A stretch of DNA of 62,018 nt from Pirellulaceae bacterium (GTDB lineage Bacteria; Planctomycetota; Planctomycetia; Pirellulales; Pirellulaceae), in the NCBI GenBank assembly GCA_011087765.1, contig JAALLA010000004.1, forward strand, positions 1 to 62,018. The letters run 5' to 3'. Shown here in pieces: positions 9,509 to 18,280 of this stretch. The first letter of the stretch is position 1; every line of letters begins with the position of its first letter. The notes below the pieces were generated by a model. It worked only from the letters and a program-made list of their open reading frames with translations, had not been told where the DNA came from and made no database searches. The translations under genes and the position numbers were made by a program.

Positions 9509-10801
9509 CTAGGCGGCTGGCTCGTCGACAACCAGCAAGTCCGAAGGGGGGTCGGGGTTGACCAGTGGATTACCGCGACGTTTAGCGATTACGGCGATAC
9601 GGCTTCGCCCAAGCCTCGTTAGCAACACAGTCGCGCGCTGTTTACCCTCCAATTTGAGGCGTTTAAATTGCGATGCAGTGACATCATCAATACCGCGCTT
9701 CTTGACTTCTATTTCACCGACCTCCAATCGATTCAAAAAGACTTGTGTCTTTCGCAGATTAAGCGGCAAAACAGCCAACACTTCGAACTGAGCAAGTAAT
9801 GGATCTTCAACCTCTTCGTCGCCCGTCAGATAAACCACGTCTGCCGAGAATCGTACGAGGCCATATCGATCGCCAATTAAGTTATTGAGTTGTGCCGCTA
9901 GAACAATCGCATGAGGTTCGTAGAGGTAACGCATAATTTGATTACCGACGGTTACCCCGGGGAGTGACTCACTTTCCAGTACCGAGATCTGGCTCACTTC
10001 TCCCTGTTTACCGATGTGTGTCGCGGTTCGGTGACCAGGTTTCTCGGTTCCAGGGCCAACCCACAGAATCTGCTGTTTGCACTCCCGATCGTCACCGATC
10101 CACTCCCGCTGAACATTGGGTGGGAAGTAGCCTGCCTGCGGGGTCGCCGGAGCAACCTTGATCGCTGCAGTGCAGTCCGAAGAAAGCCGTTGAAACACAT
10201 CCGGCAGACTAGGCAAAAACCGGCTGCCGTGCACCGTGCGTTCCTGAACTCGCCGATCGGGATCAACATGAATTCCGTCTAATTTTGAAAGATCAAAATC
10301 GGAAAAATCAATTTGACGAACATCCGCCAGATCCGGACGAAGAGAATATGCGTCGAGGTTCTTGCGTGCAAACAAACTGGTCAACTCATCAATTTCGACC
10401 CCGATCGTCTTTGCCGTCAACGCTTCCGGATTATCCGCCTGTTCACGGCGAGCCAGCGAAAGTAAATCTCCACCAATTCCGCAGCAAACATCAGCTACAT
10501 TGTCTAATGACTGAAATCTCGAAGCCTTATATTCAGCCAGTCGCTGGCCAGAAGCCTGCTCCAAGCCCCGTCGGGTAAAAAACATTCGACTGGCACGTGT
10601 GAACTTTTGTGCCGCTTTTTTTCTTAATTGAGCCTGCTCCATCACAAGTGCCCCGCGGGTGGGCGTCGTGAGCTTTCGCAACGATTTAGCAATTCGAACA
10701 ACGTTGACACGTTCTGCAAACGCATTCTGAACCTGCTTTAAAACAGGTGCTGCCTCGTCCGACATAAGCCATAAAAAATCGTCGCGGGTTTCTAAATTCA
10801 T
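9509..10801 (-). CDS. Class I SAM methyltransferase with THUMP-like C-terminal domain
   Basis: The protein has 430 residues. The central Rossmann-type domain has a SAM-binding motif DVCCGIGGDLLSLA (about residues 120-135) followed by an acidic VEID strand end. A later HVDPDRR segment sits where nucleic-acid methyltransferases carry their catalytic DPP-type loop. The last 100 residues (LRKTQVFLNRLEVGEIEVKKRG onward, given only in part) match the THUMP-like ferredoxin fold domain found in this family. An RNA base or RNA-linked target is likely, although the exact site is unknown. The ATG at 10801 begins a helical N-terminal domain. It is encoded convergently with the amidohydrolase and alone on this strand. 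Confidence 0.82.
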   Translation of the reverse strand: MNLETRDDFLWLMSDEAAPVLKQVQNAFAERVNVVRIAKSLRKLTTPTRGALVMEQAQLRKKAAQKFTRASRMFFTRRGLEQASGQRLAEYKASRFQSLDNVADVCCGIGGDLLSLARREQADNPEALTAKTIGVEIDELTSLFARKNLDAYSLRPDLADVRQIDFSDFDLSKLDGIHVDPDRRVQERTVHGSRFLPSLPDVFQRLSSDCTAAIKVAPATPQAGYFPPNVQREWIGDDRECKQQILWVGPGTEKPGHRTATHIGKQGEVSQISVLESESLPGVTVGNQIMRYLYEPHAIVLAAQLNNLIGDRYGLVRFSADVVYLTGDEEVEDPLLAQFEVLAVLPLNLRKTQVFLNRLEVGEIEVKKRGIDDVTASQFKRLKLEGKQRATVLLTRLGRSRIAVIAKRRGNPLVNPDPPSDLLVVDEPAA

Positions 10802-10970
10802 GTTTTGATATTAATTGACAATAATTTTCGTTTCCATCTCGATTCAATCCTGATTTCAAATGTTTTCAAGATTATTATAGATTCTGGTAACATACCGGTG
10901 TGGCACTGCGGTTTTCCGATTAGGCGTCGTCTCTCTCATCTCGCGATTTCATCCAAGAAATTCCAATACT

Positions 10971-11375
10971 ATGGCTCCCTTTAATGAACTCATCATCTAT
11001 CTTCGCGTCGCTCAAGCATTCAAAGCCCGTTTGCAAATGTCCGACCGTGATCGAGCATTGGTAATGGCGGCAACGTGCGCCGCGGCTTTAAAAATGAAAC
11101 CGCTGGCTGAATTTTGCCGGCAGCTAATCCTGCAAAATAATCAGGGACATATGCTGCGGAACTATCCCTCATTCTTTGACGCGATCGACGATCCTGATTT
11201 TGGCGTTTATTTAAAACAAGTTCGTCGAAAACTTGGCCCCGAACAAGCAGAATCGCAAATCATCGAACTGCAATACCGTTGCGATGTGAAACCGAGTGAC
11301 TATGAAACTAAATCTGAATATGCCGCCGCGGTAATGGGAGTGGATTCCAAGTGGATCAAAAACCACTTTGGGTGA
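10971..11375 (+). CDS. Conserved hypothetical protein
   Basis: A 134-residue, mostly helical, soluble protein with no signal peptide, Cys cluster or known motif. Its first half is rich in short helices (LRVAQAFKARLQMSDRDRAL), and DYETKSEYAAAVMGVDSKWI near the end resembles a small DNA- or protein-binding helix pair. I do not recognise the family. It has a clean ATG start, 170 bp after the divergent methyltransferase, and 250 bp separate it from the next gene. Its codon use is like its neighbours, which supports a real gene. Confidence 0.7.
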   Translation: MAPFNELIIYLRVAQAFKARLQMSDRDRALVMAATCAAALKMKPLAEFCRQLILQNNQGHMLRNYPSFFDAIDDPDFGVYLKQVRRKLGPEQAESQIIELQYRCDVKPSDYETKSEYAAAVMGVDSKWIKNHFG

Positions 11376-11627
11376 CTCGACTTCCCCGCTGATTTTCCCC
11401 ACCGATTTTAATCGCAAACAGTGCAATCAAACCAAGCAACCGGCAGGATAGGGTTTGTAGGAATTAGCTAATATTTGCGGTTCCCATTATTTCAACTGAA
11501 GTAGCTGCGATGCTCGCGCCGGTGCGTTCTATTTTACTGATCATTGTATCGTCCCTCAGTAAATCAAAGAAAAAAGCGACCAAGCGTCGATCTTTGAAAA
11601 TGGTAAAATCCATTGAAAGAGATTCAG

Positions 11628-12596
11628 ATGTTTATTCGCTCTATCCTTGTTCCCAGTTTAATCGCGTGCGCCGTTGCGGCTCCCGTAATATTGAACCAAA
11701 CAGATTCGGATCGATCTGGTCTCAAAGGACGAGTCAATTCATCAGGTGAACTGGTGGCCGAGACGACAGCTTACGCTGAATCAAGTGCTCCGCCCGCGCT
11801 TCGCAGAACCGACGGAATCAACAGTAGTTCGTTCCTGGCGATGGATGCAAAAAACTCGCAGACCGCCCCAATCGGGAATCCCGCGTTTCAGAGCCTTGAA
11901 CGACTTGGGAATCCCGCAACCAATTCAGCAGTTCCACCCAACTCCACTTTGACGAATTCATCGCCCAGCTATTTACCTCGAGCAACCCTCTCAAATTCGG
12001 GAGTTGCGGCTAATCAGATTGGCCGAACCGTGGTTGATTATGGAGCAACAGGAACGCTCGTTTACCCGGGAAACGCCCAAGGCCCTAATTATGATGCGGC
12101 GCCATTGGAGTTTATGCCGGTTTTTAATTTTGAGGAGGTGTTTCGATTCGATATTAGTGAAAGCTGGGTTAGAGATCGATGGAATCGAATATCGACTAAC
12201 GCGGAGGCAGTTGGGTTACACGGCTTGCGCGTCGCCCTCGTGACTGGTACGACGGCCTCGGACCTGCACGGCTCGCTGACCTATTATTTTGATCAAAATC
12301 ATCAACCTCAAAGGATCACCTTCCGGGGGTGGGCGGGCGACGGAGTTAAGCTCACTGAGTTTTTGACAAAATTCTACGGTTTTCGCCAACAACCGACTCA
12401 CTGGGCTGGATTTTACCTATCAGAAAACGGAAAAAACCAAACGGGCGGGATTTTGATGCAATATCCAACCGTTATCTACCGTGAAAATCAGATCCAACAA
12501 GTTGCCGTTGTGATGGAAATAAATAATCCCCGAGGAATCATAGGCTTAAGCCAAGAATTCCAGTCATTAATCGCCGGTTCTCAAGCCAATCGCTAG
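11628..12596 (+). CDS. Exported protein of unknown function
   Basis: The 322-residue protein (ATG 11628, with GAAAGAG upstream; a TTG at 11613 gives five more residues) begins with a short basic stretch and a hydrophobic segment (SILVPSLIACAVAAPVIL), so it is exported or membrane-anchored. Residues about 20-130 are low-complexity and rich in Ser, Asn, Pro and Thr. The C-terminal 150 residues form a compact domain beginning MPVFNFEEVFRFDISESWV and containing YYFDQNHQPQRITFRGW. Similar DUF6690-type planctomycete proteins come to mind, but this is from memory and is not firm. It lies just upstream of the dnaA region on the same strand. Confidence 0.75.
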   Translation: MFIRSILVPSLIACAVAAPVILNQTDSDRSGLKGRVNSSGELVAETTAYAESSAPPALRRTDGINSSSFLAMDAKNSQTAPIGNPAFQSLERLGNPATNSAVPPNSTLTNSSPSYLPRATLSNSGVAANQIGRTVVDYGATGTLVYPGNAQGPNYDAAPLEFMPVFNFEEVFRFDISESWVRDRWNRISTNAEAVGLHGLRVALVTGTTASDLHGSLTYYFDQNHQPQRITFRGWAGDGVKLTEFLTKFYGFRQQPTHWAGFYLSENGKNQTGGILMQYPTVIYRENQIQQVAVVMEINNPRGIIGLSQEFQSLIAGSQANR

Positions 12597-12773
12597 GCCG
12601 CTCTATCGCCAACTAAGAGGTTTTTACTGCGGTCATGCCCTGCGCTTTTCTGCTATACTCACTATCTACCTCACCAGTCAAATTTTGCCCAATCCGACCC
12701 GTTTAAGTGGACCGAACCAAGATTGACTGCCGAGGAAAGGGGAGTTTTCTTTTAACAACAATCGCTTGACATT

Positions 12774-12782
12774 TTATCCACC
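12774..12782 (+). promoter_or_regulatory. Possible DnaA box (8/9)
   Basis: TTATCCACC differs from the E. coli consensus TTATCCACA only in the last base. It overlaps the spacer of a TTGACA that starts at 12766. A single near-match in 420 bp is weak evidence alone; its position before dnaA makes it worth noting. Confidence 0.3.
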
Positions 12783-12896
12783 TAATTGAGTCTCGGCACG
12801 GTTGGATTTAGGCGCGAGAATTTACCGTGTATTTTGAAAACTCCGCGCAGGTTTCCGCAATTAAGGTGAACTTCAAATTTATTTCGAACTAACGGT

Positions 12897-12924
12897 TTGA
12901 CAGTTGTGCTAGCGGTCTTAGAAT
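12897..12924 (+). promoter_or_regulatory. Candidate sigma70-type promoter of dnaA
   Basis: A perfect -35 hexamer TTGACA (12897-12902) is followed after 16 bp by TAGAAT (12919-12924), which matches TATAAT at five of six positions. A transcript would begin near 12931, giving an untranslated leader of about 85 nt before ATG 13017 and about 150 nt before ATG 13083. Confidence 0.45.
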
Positions 12925-12964
12925 CGCAACTCCTCAGTTTGAGATTATTTGTCAGTTCACAAGA

Positions 12965-12973
12965 TGTGGATTG
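12965..12973 (-). promoter_or_regulatory. Possible DnaA box (7/9)
   Basis: TGTGGATTG on the plus strand reads CAATCCACA on the minus strand, two mismatches from TTATCCACA. It lies about 35 bp after the predicted transcription start of dnaA, a position suited to autoregulation. The match is modest. Confidence 0.22.
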
Positions 12974-13016
12974 AAATTATAAACAATGGACGGTCTTCGT
13001 TCGCTGCTCACTCAAG

Positions 13017-14567
13017 ATGATTTTTCCAGCCAAAATCGCTGGATATTTCCTAATGAGCATCGTAACCAAGAGCGGGCCGATAATGTGTCAGGATGTGACT
13101 TTGTCGTCTCAGGATTCGATCATTAACAATCGTTCGGAAAGCCCGAACCTCGCCAGCACAATTGCTACCCATTTGGCAGCAAGGATCGGCAAAGATCGTT
13201 TCGACCTCTGGTTCTCCCAGGATCAAAGTTTCTCAGTCAACTCAACGCCCCCAGCGAATACGCCCCCCCAAGTTATTGTTAGTGCGGAAAACAGTTTCTC
13301 TTTGCAGCGAATCAAGGGAACGTTAGCGGATGACGTTCGCGACATCGTAGACCATGTTTGCGGTCCGCATTTTCAAATTGAATACAAATTGAGTAAATTC
13401 GTTGCCACGGCCGAGACCTCCGTTGAACACGAAGAATCCACGTCGGTAAAAAGCTCCGTTTCCCCCCACTCCCTTGGCGTGGTATCGGTTGAGACGCAGC
13501 GCGGCAATTTGCCAACCTCGATCCGCAAAGCTCCACGGGGATTGAATTCATTTTCTTTTGGACCGGACAACCGCCTTATCGAAGCAGGCGTCGAGCAGCT
13601 CTTTCGAGAGCCGGGACAGTTTGCTCCCTTTTTCGTATTTGGGCCAACCGGTAGCGGCAAATCACATCTACTTGAATCAATCACCAACGACTTCCGTCGT
13701 CGCCTGCGTTTAAAGCGTTGTGTTTATCTCTCTGCAGAACAGTTCACCAGCGAGTTTGTCAGTTCACTGCGTGGCGGAACAGGGCTTCCGATGTTCCGCA
13801 GAAAATACCGCGATCTCGATCTGCTGGCCATCGATGACATTCAGTTCCTCGCCGGCAAGAGAGCGACGCTGGGCGAATTCCAACACACGATGGACAATTT
13901 AATCCGCGCCGGCAAACAAATAATCGTATCATCGGACCGGCCGCCGATTGAGCTGGGGCATCTCGGAAACGATATCAGTGCGAGACTAACGGGAGGCCTA
14001 ACCTGCCCGCTCCAGTACCCTGATTTTGAAGGGCGGGTCAAAATCACCCGCCGCATGTGTGCCGAACGAAAAATGGATTTGCCAACCAACGTCATTAACT
14101 TAATTTGCGAGCAACTGACGCGGGATGTGAGGCGACTTTCCGGGGCGATCAATCGATTACATGCCTATACGGTTGCGACGCGAACTCCAATGGTTCCCGA
14201 AGTAGCACAACAAGTACTTTGCGACCTGTTCTCGCTTACAGGCCCCAACTGCACTTCAATGGTCACAATCGAACAAGCTGTCTGCGATTTTTGCGGCGTG
14301 AATTCAAAGGAACTGAAATCACCCAGCCGACAAAAACGAATCAGCTCGGCTCGAATGTTAGCAATGTACCTCTCCCGGCAGTACACCGGCTCAGCCTTTT
14401 CCGAAATCGGTGAGTATTTTGGTGGACGGAGCCACAGTACGGCGATCGCCGCCGAACGCAAAGTCGCCCAGTGGCTCGAAACTGACCACGGGATCTCTCT
14501 GGCCCATTCGGTCTACCCGACGAAGGAAGTTATTCGTCGGATCGAGTCTAACCTCAGAATTGGCTAA
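13017..14567 (+). CDS. dnaA: Chromosomal replication initiator DnaA
   Basis: DnaA binds DnaA boxes, unwinds oriC and loads the helicase. Domain I is at residues about 43-125 (helical start near LAARIGKDRFDLWF). A variable linker follows. The AAA+ domain has Walker A GPTGSGKS (about 208-215), Walker B LLAIDDIQFL and sensor motif SSDRPP. Domain IV ends with the DNA-binding helix-turn-helix FSEIGEYFGGRSHSTA (about 461-476). The signature differs from the usual GGRDHTT: Asp, which contacts the box in E. coli, is Ser here. The start is uncertain: ATG 13017, 13053 and 13083 are in frame and none has a good Shine-Dalgarno; 13083 gives a more usual length before domain I. Confidence 0.93.
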   Translation: MIFPAKIAGYFLMSIVTKSGPIMCQDVTLSSQDSIINNRSESPNLASTIATHLAARIGKDRFDLWFSQDQSFSVNSTPPANTPPQVIVSAENSFSLQRIKGTLADDVRDIVDHVCGPHFQIEYKLSKFVATAETSVEHEESTSVKSSVSPHSLGVVSVETQRGNLPTSIRKAPRGLNSFSFGPDNRLIEAGVEQLFREPGQFAPFFVFGPTGSGKSHLLESITNDFRRRLRLKRCVYLSAEQFTSEFVSSLRGGTGLPMFRRKYRDLDLLAIDDIQFLAGKRATLGEFQHTMDNLIRAGKQIIVSSDRPPIELGHLGNDISARLTGGLTCPLQYPDFEGRVKITRRMCAERKMDLPTNVINLICEQLTRDVRRLSGAINRLHAYTVATRTPMVPEVAQQVLCDLFSLTGPNCTSMVTIEQAVCDFCGVNSKELKSPSRQKRISSARMLAMYLSRQYTGSAFSEIGEYFGGRSHSTAIAAERKVAQWLETDHGISLAHSVYPTKEVIRRIESNLRIG

Positions 14568-14686
14568 ACGTCGACGGCCCAACCGCATTCGGACTCCAGT
14601 CGCCGTGCAAGCGGCATCGAATGCCGCCCAGTCTCGCCAAACTTCAAAATAGGGCAATGGCGAAGCTTAGGCATCCAGCCGGACAG

Positions 14687-14718
14687 CCAGCGTTAATTGT
14701 TCCCAGCGTTAATTGTTC
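14687..14718. repeat. Perfect 16-bp tandem duplication
   Basis: CCAGCGTTAATTGTTC occurs twice head to tail with no mismatch and no spacer. It lies between dnaA and the first ABC exporter, directly before a TTGACT that could be a -35 element. It may be a recent slippage event or a paired regulator site. Confidence 0.85.
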
Positions 14719-14827
14719 TTGACTCAGTCGACCAATCTCACCAATATTCCGCCCCGCGAGCAAGTTCCCGGATGGGGAAACTCCCGCTCGACAATATTTG
14801 TTGGAATCACCTCCAGAGCAATCTCGG

Positions 14828-16804
14828 ATGAAGCCGTTTTTTCGCGCTGTTAAACACTCCCTACGCTACCGCTGGACTATTGCCGGTGCGTTTGTCTGCT
14901 CCTTGACCATTGCGGTCATTTGGAGCGCGAGTATCACGACAGTATTTCCAATCGTAAAGATTGTCCTCGAAGGTGAAACTGCAATTAGCTGGGTCCAGCA
15001 TGAAATTGCAAATGGTGAACAAAATGTCGATCGGTTTGCGGGAGAGGTAGCGACTCTGGAGGCCCAGCAGGCAAGCACCCCGAGTGCTCAGCTCGCCAAT
15101 AAAATTGACCTCAAAAAAGACCGACTCAATGGCGAAGTAAAATCCTTGGAATGGTATAAAAATGCCAAGCCCTATGTCGACCGCTATGCACCCGACAGCG
15201 CGTTTCAGACACTAGTGGTCGCCCTGATCTGGCTCCTTGGAGTTTCCATCTTCAAAGGCATCCTGTTAGTAATCAGCGCCATTCTCGACGCGCGAGTTTC
15301 TGAAAAAACTGTCCTAGATTTAAGACGCATTTACTATCGAAAAGCACTGGAGCTCGACCAACGAAGAATCGACAACATCGGAACGTCCGCGATGATGACT
15401 CATTTGTCTTACAACATGACAATGATCAGCTCCGGCCTTCGAATGTTCTACGGCAAGTGCCTTCGCGAACCATTAAAAATGATCACTTGCCTATGCGTGG
15501 CTGCGTGGATTTCATTTCCCCTACTAATTATTTCCATGTTTATCGTGCCTGCGGGAGCCTTTTTAATCCACTCCTTATCCCGTCGCATGAAACGCTCAAC
15601 GCAAATTGAGATGGAAGGCATGGCCGATGTATTTCAGACCCTAATCGAAACCTTCAAAGCAGTGAAAACTGTTCGCATTTTCAATCGAGAACGAAGTGAG
15701 CGGCGACGATTCAAGAAAAATGCCAATACCCTGTACCGAATGCAACTCCGAATCGCACTTTACGATTCACTTCTCAGACCCATCACTGAGGTTCTCAGCA
15801 TCATCTCAATTTCGCTATCGATGCTGGTCGGAGCCTATCTGGTTTTAAATCAAGAAACCTATCTTTTCAATTTCATCAAAATCAGCGACACCCCGATCAA
15901 ACCAGCCATGCTGCTCGTATTTTACGCCATGCTCGCAGGGGCAGCAGACCCGGCGCGAAAGATGAGCGAAATTGTGAATGTTATCGTCAGAGGGGGGACC
16001 GCCTGCGACAACTTATTTAGAACCTTTGGCCCCGAACCGCTAATTGGCCCACCTGAAAATCCAATTCCAGTTCCTGCACATCAACATGAAATCGAATTTA
16101 AGGATGTAATCTTTTGCTACCTGCCGCGGCAACCAGTCATTAAAAAACTAAACTTGACCATTCCCGCAGGGCAAACCCTCGCAATCGTTGGAGGAAACGG
16201 TTGCGGCAAATCGACTCTTATGAACTTGCTGGCTCGTTTCTACGATCCCCATTATGGAAAAATCATGATTGACGGAAAAGATATCCGTCAAATGCACCCT
16301 AAAAAAGTGCGTCAACAAATTGCCTGGGTGACTCAGGATTCCGTTCTCTTCAATGGAACTCTGTGGGAGAATATTCGCTACGGAAATCCAGATGCTACCG
16401 ACGAGCAAGTCATGGATGCAATTCGAATCGCAAGAATCGACAAATTCGTATCCAAGCTCGAAAACGAATACCAAACCAATGTAGGTGACGATGGGAAAAA
16501 TCTCTCCGCAGGCCAGCGACAACGCGTCGCAATCGCAAGAGCCATTGTCTCAGATCCTCAAATTTTGATTCTTGATGAAGCCACCAGTCAAATTGACGGG
16601 CAATCTGAAAATATCATCCACGATTCCCTGGCAAAGTTCATTCAAGACCGAACCACGATTGTCATCACCCATCGTCCGTCCTCGCTTCGCCTTGCGGATC
16701 GAGTGATCGTCATGGAGCTAGGAGAAATTGTGCACGATAGCTCAGTTCAAGAGGCCAAACAGTCGTCTCAGCAATTCCAAAGTCTATTTGCAAAATCTGC
16801 TTAA
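14828..16804 (+). CDS. MsbA-like ABC exporter (permease-ATPase fusion)
   Basis: The 658-residue protein begins at ATG 14828 (a TTG at 14798 is in frame but unneeded). TM1 is near residues 17-40. A long extracytoplasmic insertion follows (about 45-130) with heptad-like helices (ANGEQNVDRFAGEVATLEAQ), then the remaining type-IV exporter helices. The ATPase has Walker A GGNGCGKST (about 454), signature LSAGQRQRV (about 558) and Walker B ILDEATSQID. It should dimerise and flip a lipid-linked or glycan substrate across the inner membrane. The GT4 gene follows, which points to a glycolipid. It is a clear paralogue of the gene at 34566, sharing the insertion and the unusual DEATSQID. Confidence 0.92.
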   Translation: MKPFFRAVKHSLRYRWTIAGAFVCSLTIAVIWSASITTVFPIVKIVLEGETAISWVQHEIANGEQNVDRFAGEVATLEAQQASTPSAQLANKIDLKKDRLNGEVKSLEWYKNAKPYVDRYAPDSAFQTLVVALIWLLGVSIFKGILLVISAILDARVSEKTVLDLRRIYYRKALELDQRRIDNIGTSAMMTHLSYNMTMISSGLRMFYGKCLREPLKMITCLCVAAWISFPLLIISMFIVPAGAFLIHSLSRRMKRSTQIEMEGMADVFQTLIETFKAVKTVRIFNRERSERRRFKKNANTLYRMQLRIALYDSLLRPITEVLSIISISLSMLVGAYLVLNQETYLFNFIKISDTPIKPAMLLVFYAMLAGAADPARKMSEIVNVIVRGGTACDNLFRTFGPEPLIGPPENPIPVPAHQHEIEFKDVIFCYLPRQPVIKKLNLTIPAGQTLAIVGGNGCGKSTLMNLLARFYDPHYGKIMIDGKDIRQMHPKKVRQQIAWVTQDSVLFNGTLWENIRYGNPDATDEQVMDAIRIARIDKFVSKLENEYQTNVGDDGKNLSAGQRQRVAIARAIVSDPQILILDEATSQIDGQSENIIHDSLAKFIQDRTTIVITHRPSSLRLADRVIVMELGEIVHDSSVQEAKQSSQQFQSLFAKSA

Positions 16805-17044
16805 ACTGGTTGCTTGAACTCTCTCCCAACACCCCGCTCAATTGTGGGGGTTGCCTAAGACTGCCGAAAATCCCCCTTTAATTTCGCTAGCAATAGAAAT
16901 CTCTCCTCGCTGATCTTTGAGAGTTTTTGGGGAAGTGTTATCTTCAAGCTTGAAGCAGATTTGCATGGAAATAATCACGGATGATACTCGCAAGTCTTGC
17001 CTCTGACTTTCAAGCCGGACCCAGCCGGCAAATCAGGAAAAATA

Positions 17045-18280
17045 ATGCGAATATTTCGAAAAAATAAGAAAAGCAAATCACCTTCCACCCCGCAACAGCG
17101 AAGGGTTGTTTTTGTTTCTCACGAAGCGACGAGAACGGGCGCTCCAAAGATAATTTTAAATATCTTAAAACACTTTCAAAAAAATTGTGACGTTCAATGC
17201 GAAACCGTTCTTCAATCAGGCGGGCACCTGGCAACCGATTTCGCGGAGCACTCCGTCGTCGATTGCTTTAACGTTGATAGCCAAAATGTCGAAGAACTTC
17301 GAAAACGGACAGCGCGTGTTGTAAATCGCGAAAAAAACAATAAGCCAATTCTCGCCGTTTGCAACAGCATGGAATCGCGACACGTTGCCGCGGCATTTGC
17401 GGAACATGGCGTACCCTGTGTCTCGCTAGTTCACGAATTGCCATCCTCCTATTCGGAAGTAGACTACGAAAACATTTTTAAGTCTTCAGAAAAAATTGTG
17501 TTTCCAGCTCACGCAGTTCGAGACGCAGCCGATTCGAAGACTGCAATTCCTCAAGGAAAATCGATTGTTTTACCTCAGGGTTTGCTCACACCAGACTTTG
17601 GCAAAGGTATTTCACGAGAAAAAGCACACGCTCAAATCAGAAAAGAATTATCACTGCCCCCCAATGCGTTTATCGCCCTGGGCTGCGGCACGCTCGATCT
17701 CCGAAAAGGGATTGATCATTATGCTGCAATTGCGAGACAAACTTGCGCTCAAAATCAATCGGATACTCCGATTCACTTTGTCTGGGTAGGAGAAGGCCCA
17801 CGCTGGTGCCACTCTCCTTACCACTACGTCCAACTTGACATCCATAAGAGCCATGCCCGGCACCACGTCCACTTCATCGGCGAACGACCCAATGTTGAAC
17901 CTTATTTTGTAGGTGCGGATGCATTCTTAATGACTTCGCGAGTCGATCCATTCCCTTGCGTGATCCATGAAGCGATGGCAGCTAGTTTGCCGATCATTAC
18001 CTTTGCCAACTCAGGTGGTGCAGCAGAAGCTGTCGACAACGGAGCAGGAATCATCGTTGATTACGCTGATTATGAACAAATCTCCAACCTGCTGAGAACC
18101 TTGGCCGCCCAGCCAGAACTTGCCAATGGCCTCCGTGAACGCTCGTTGCAGCGGGTGCATTCCCGTTACCGGTTTGAAGAATACGGAGACAAGCTGATTG
18201 ACTTGAGCGAATCGGTTGTCAAGCAAACCTTGCGGGTAAGCGAATCCATGGAACAATTCCCAAGGATTGTTGCCGCGTGA
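17045..18280 (+). CDS. Glycosyltransferase family 4
   Basis: The 411-residue protein starts at ATG 17045, with AGGAAA 5 bp upstream; a TTG at 16997 would add 16 residues. It has two Rossmann-like halves. The N-terminal one begins VVFVSHEATRTGAPKI, with the glycine-containing acceptor loop of GT4 enzymes. The C-terminal one has GCGTLDLRKGID, then the donor-binding EX7E-like segment (DPFPCVIHEAMAASLPII) and a GG-AAEAVDNGAG ending. It should transfer a sugar from a nucleotide-sugar to a glycan with retention. There is no membrane segment. It is 240 bp after the exporter and probably acts on the same glycan. Confidence 0.88.
   Translation: MRIFRKNKKSKSPSTPQQRRVVFVSHEATRTGAPKIILNILKHFQKNCDVQCETVLQSGGHLATDFAEHSVVDCFNVDSQNVEELRKRTARVVNREKNNKPILAVCNSMESRHVAAAFAEHGVPCVSLVHELPSSYSEVDYENIFKSSEKIVFPAHAVRDAADSKTAIPQGKSIVLPQGLLTPDFGKGISREKAHAQIRKELSLPPNAFIALGCGTLDLRKGIDHYAAIARQTCAQNQSDTPIHFVWVGEGPRWCHSPYHYVQLDIHKSHARHHVHFIGERPNVEPYFVGADAFLMTSRVDPFPCVIHEAMAASLPIITFANSGGAAEAVDNGAGIIVDYADYEQISNLLRTLAAQPELANGLRERSLQRVHSRYRFEEYGDKLIDLSESVVKQTLRVSESMEQFPRIVAA

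Larger units (their letters stand above)
12597..13016 (+). promoter_or_regulatory. Upstream region of dnaA
   Basis: This 420-bp gap has no convincing coding frame. It holds a sigma70-like promoter (12897-12924), two imperfect DnaA boxes on opposite strands (12774-12782 and 12965-12973) and a second TTGACA (12766-12771) without a matching -10. There is no strong AT-rich unwinding block or dense box cluster, so it resembles an autoregulated dnaA promoter more than a clear oriC. The box matches are 8/9 and 7/9 and could be chance. Confidence 0.5.

Noticed and set aside
11510-11749. 79-residue plus-strand frame before the exported protein
   Set aside because: It overlaps the start of the exported protein in another frame and has low-complexity Lys/Arg content.
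16829-16850. Inverted repeat after the first ABC exporter as a terminator
   Set aside because: The stem is only about six base pairs with a wobble, and no T-run follows.
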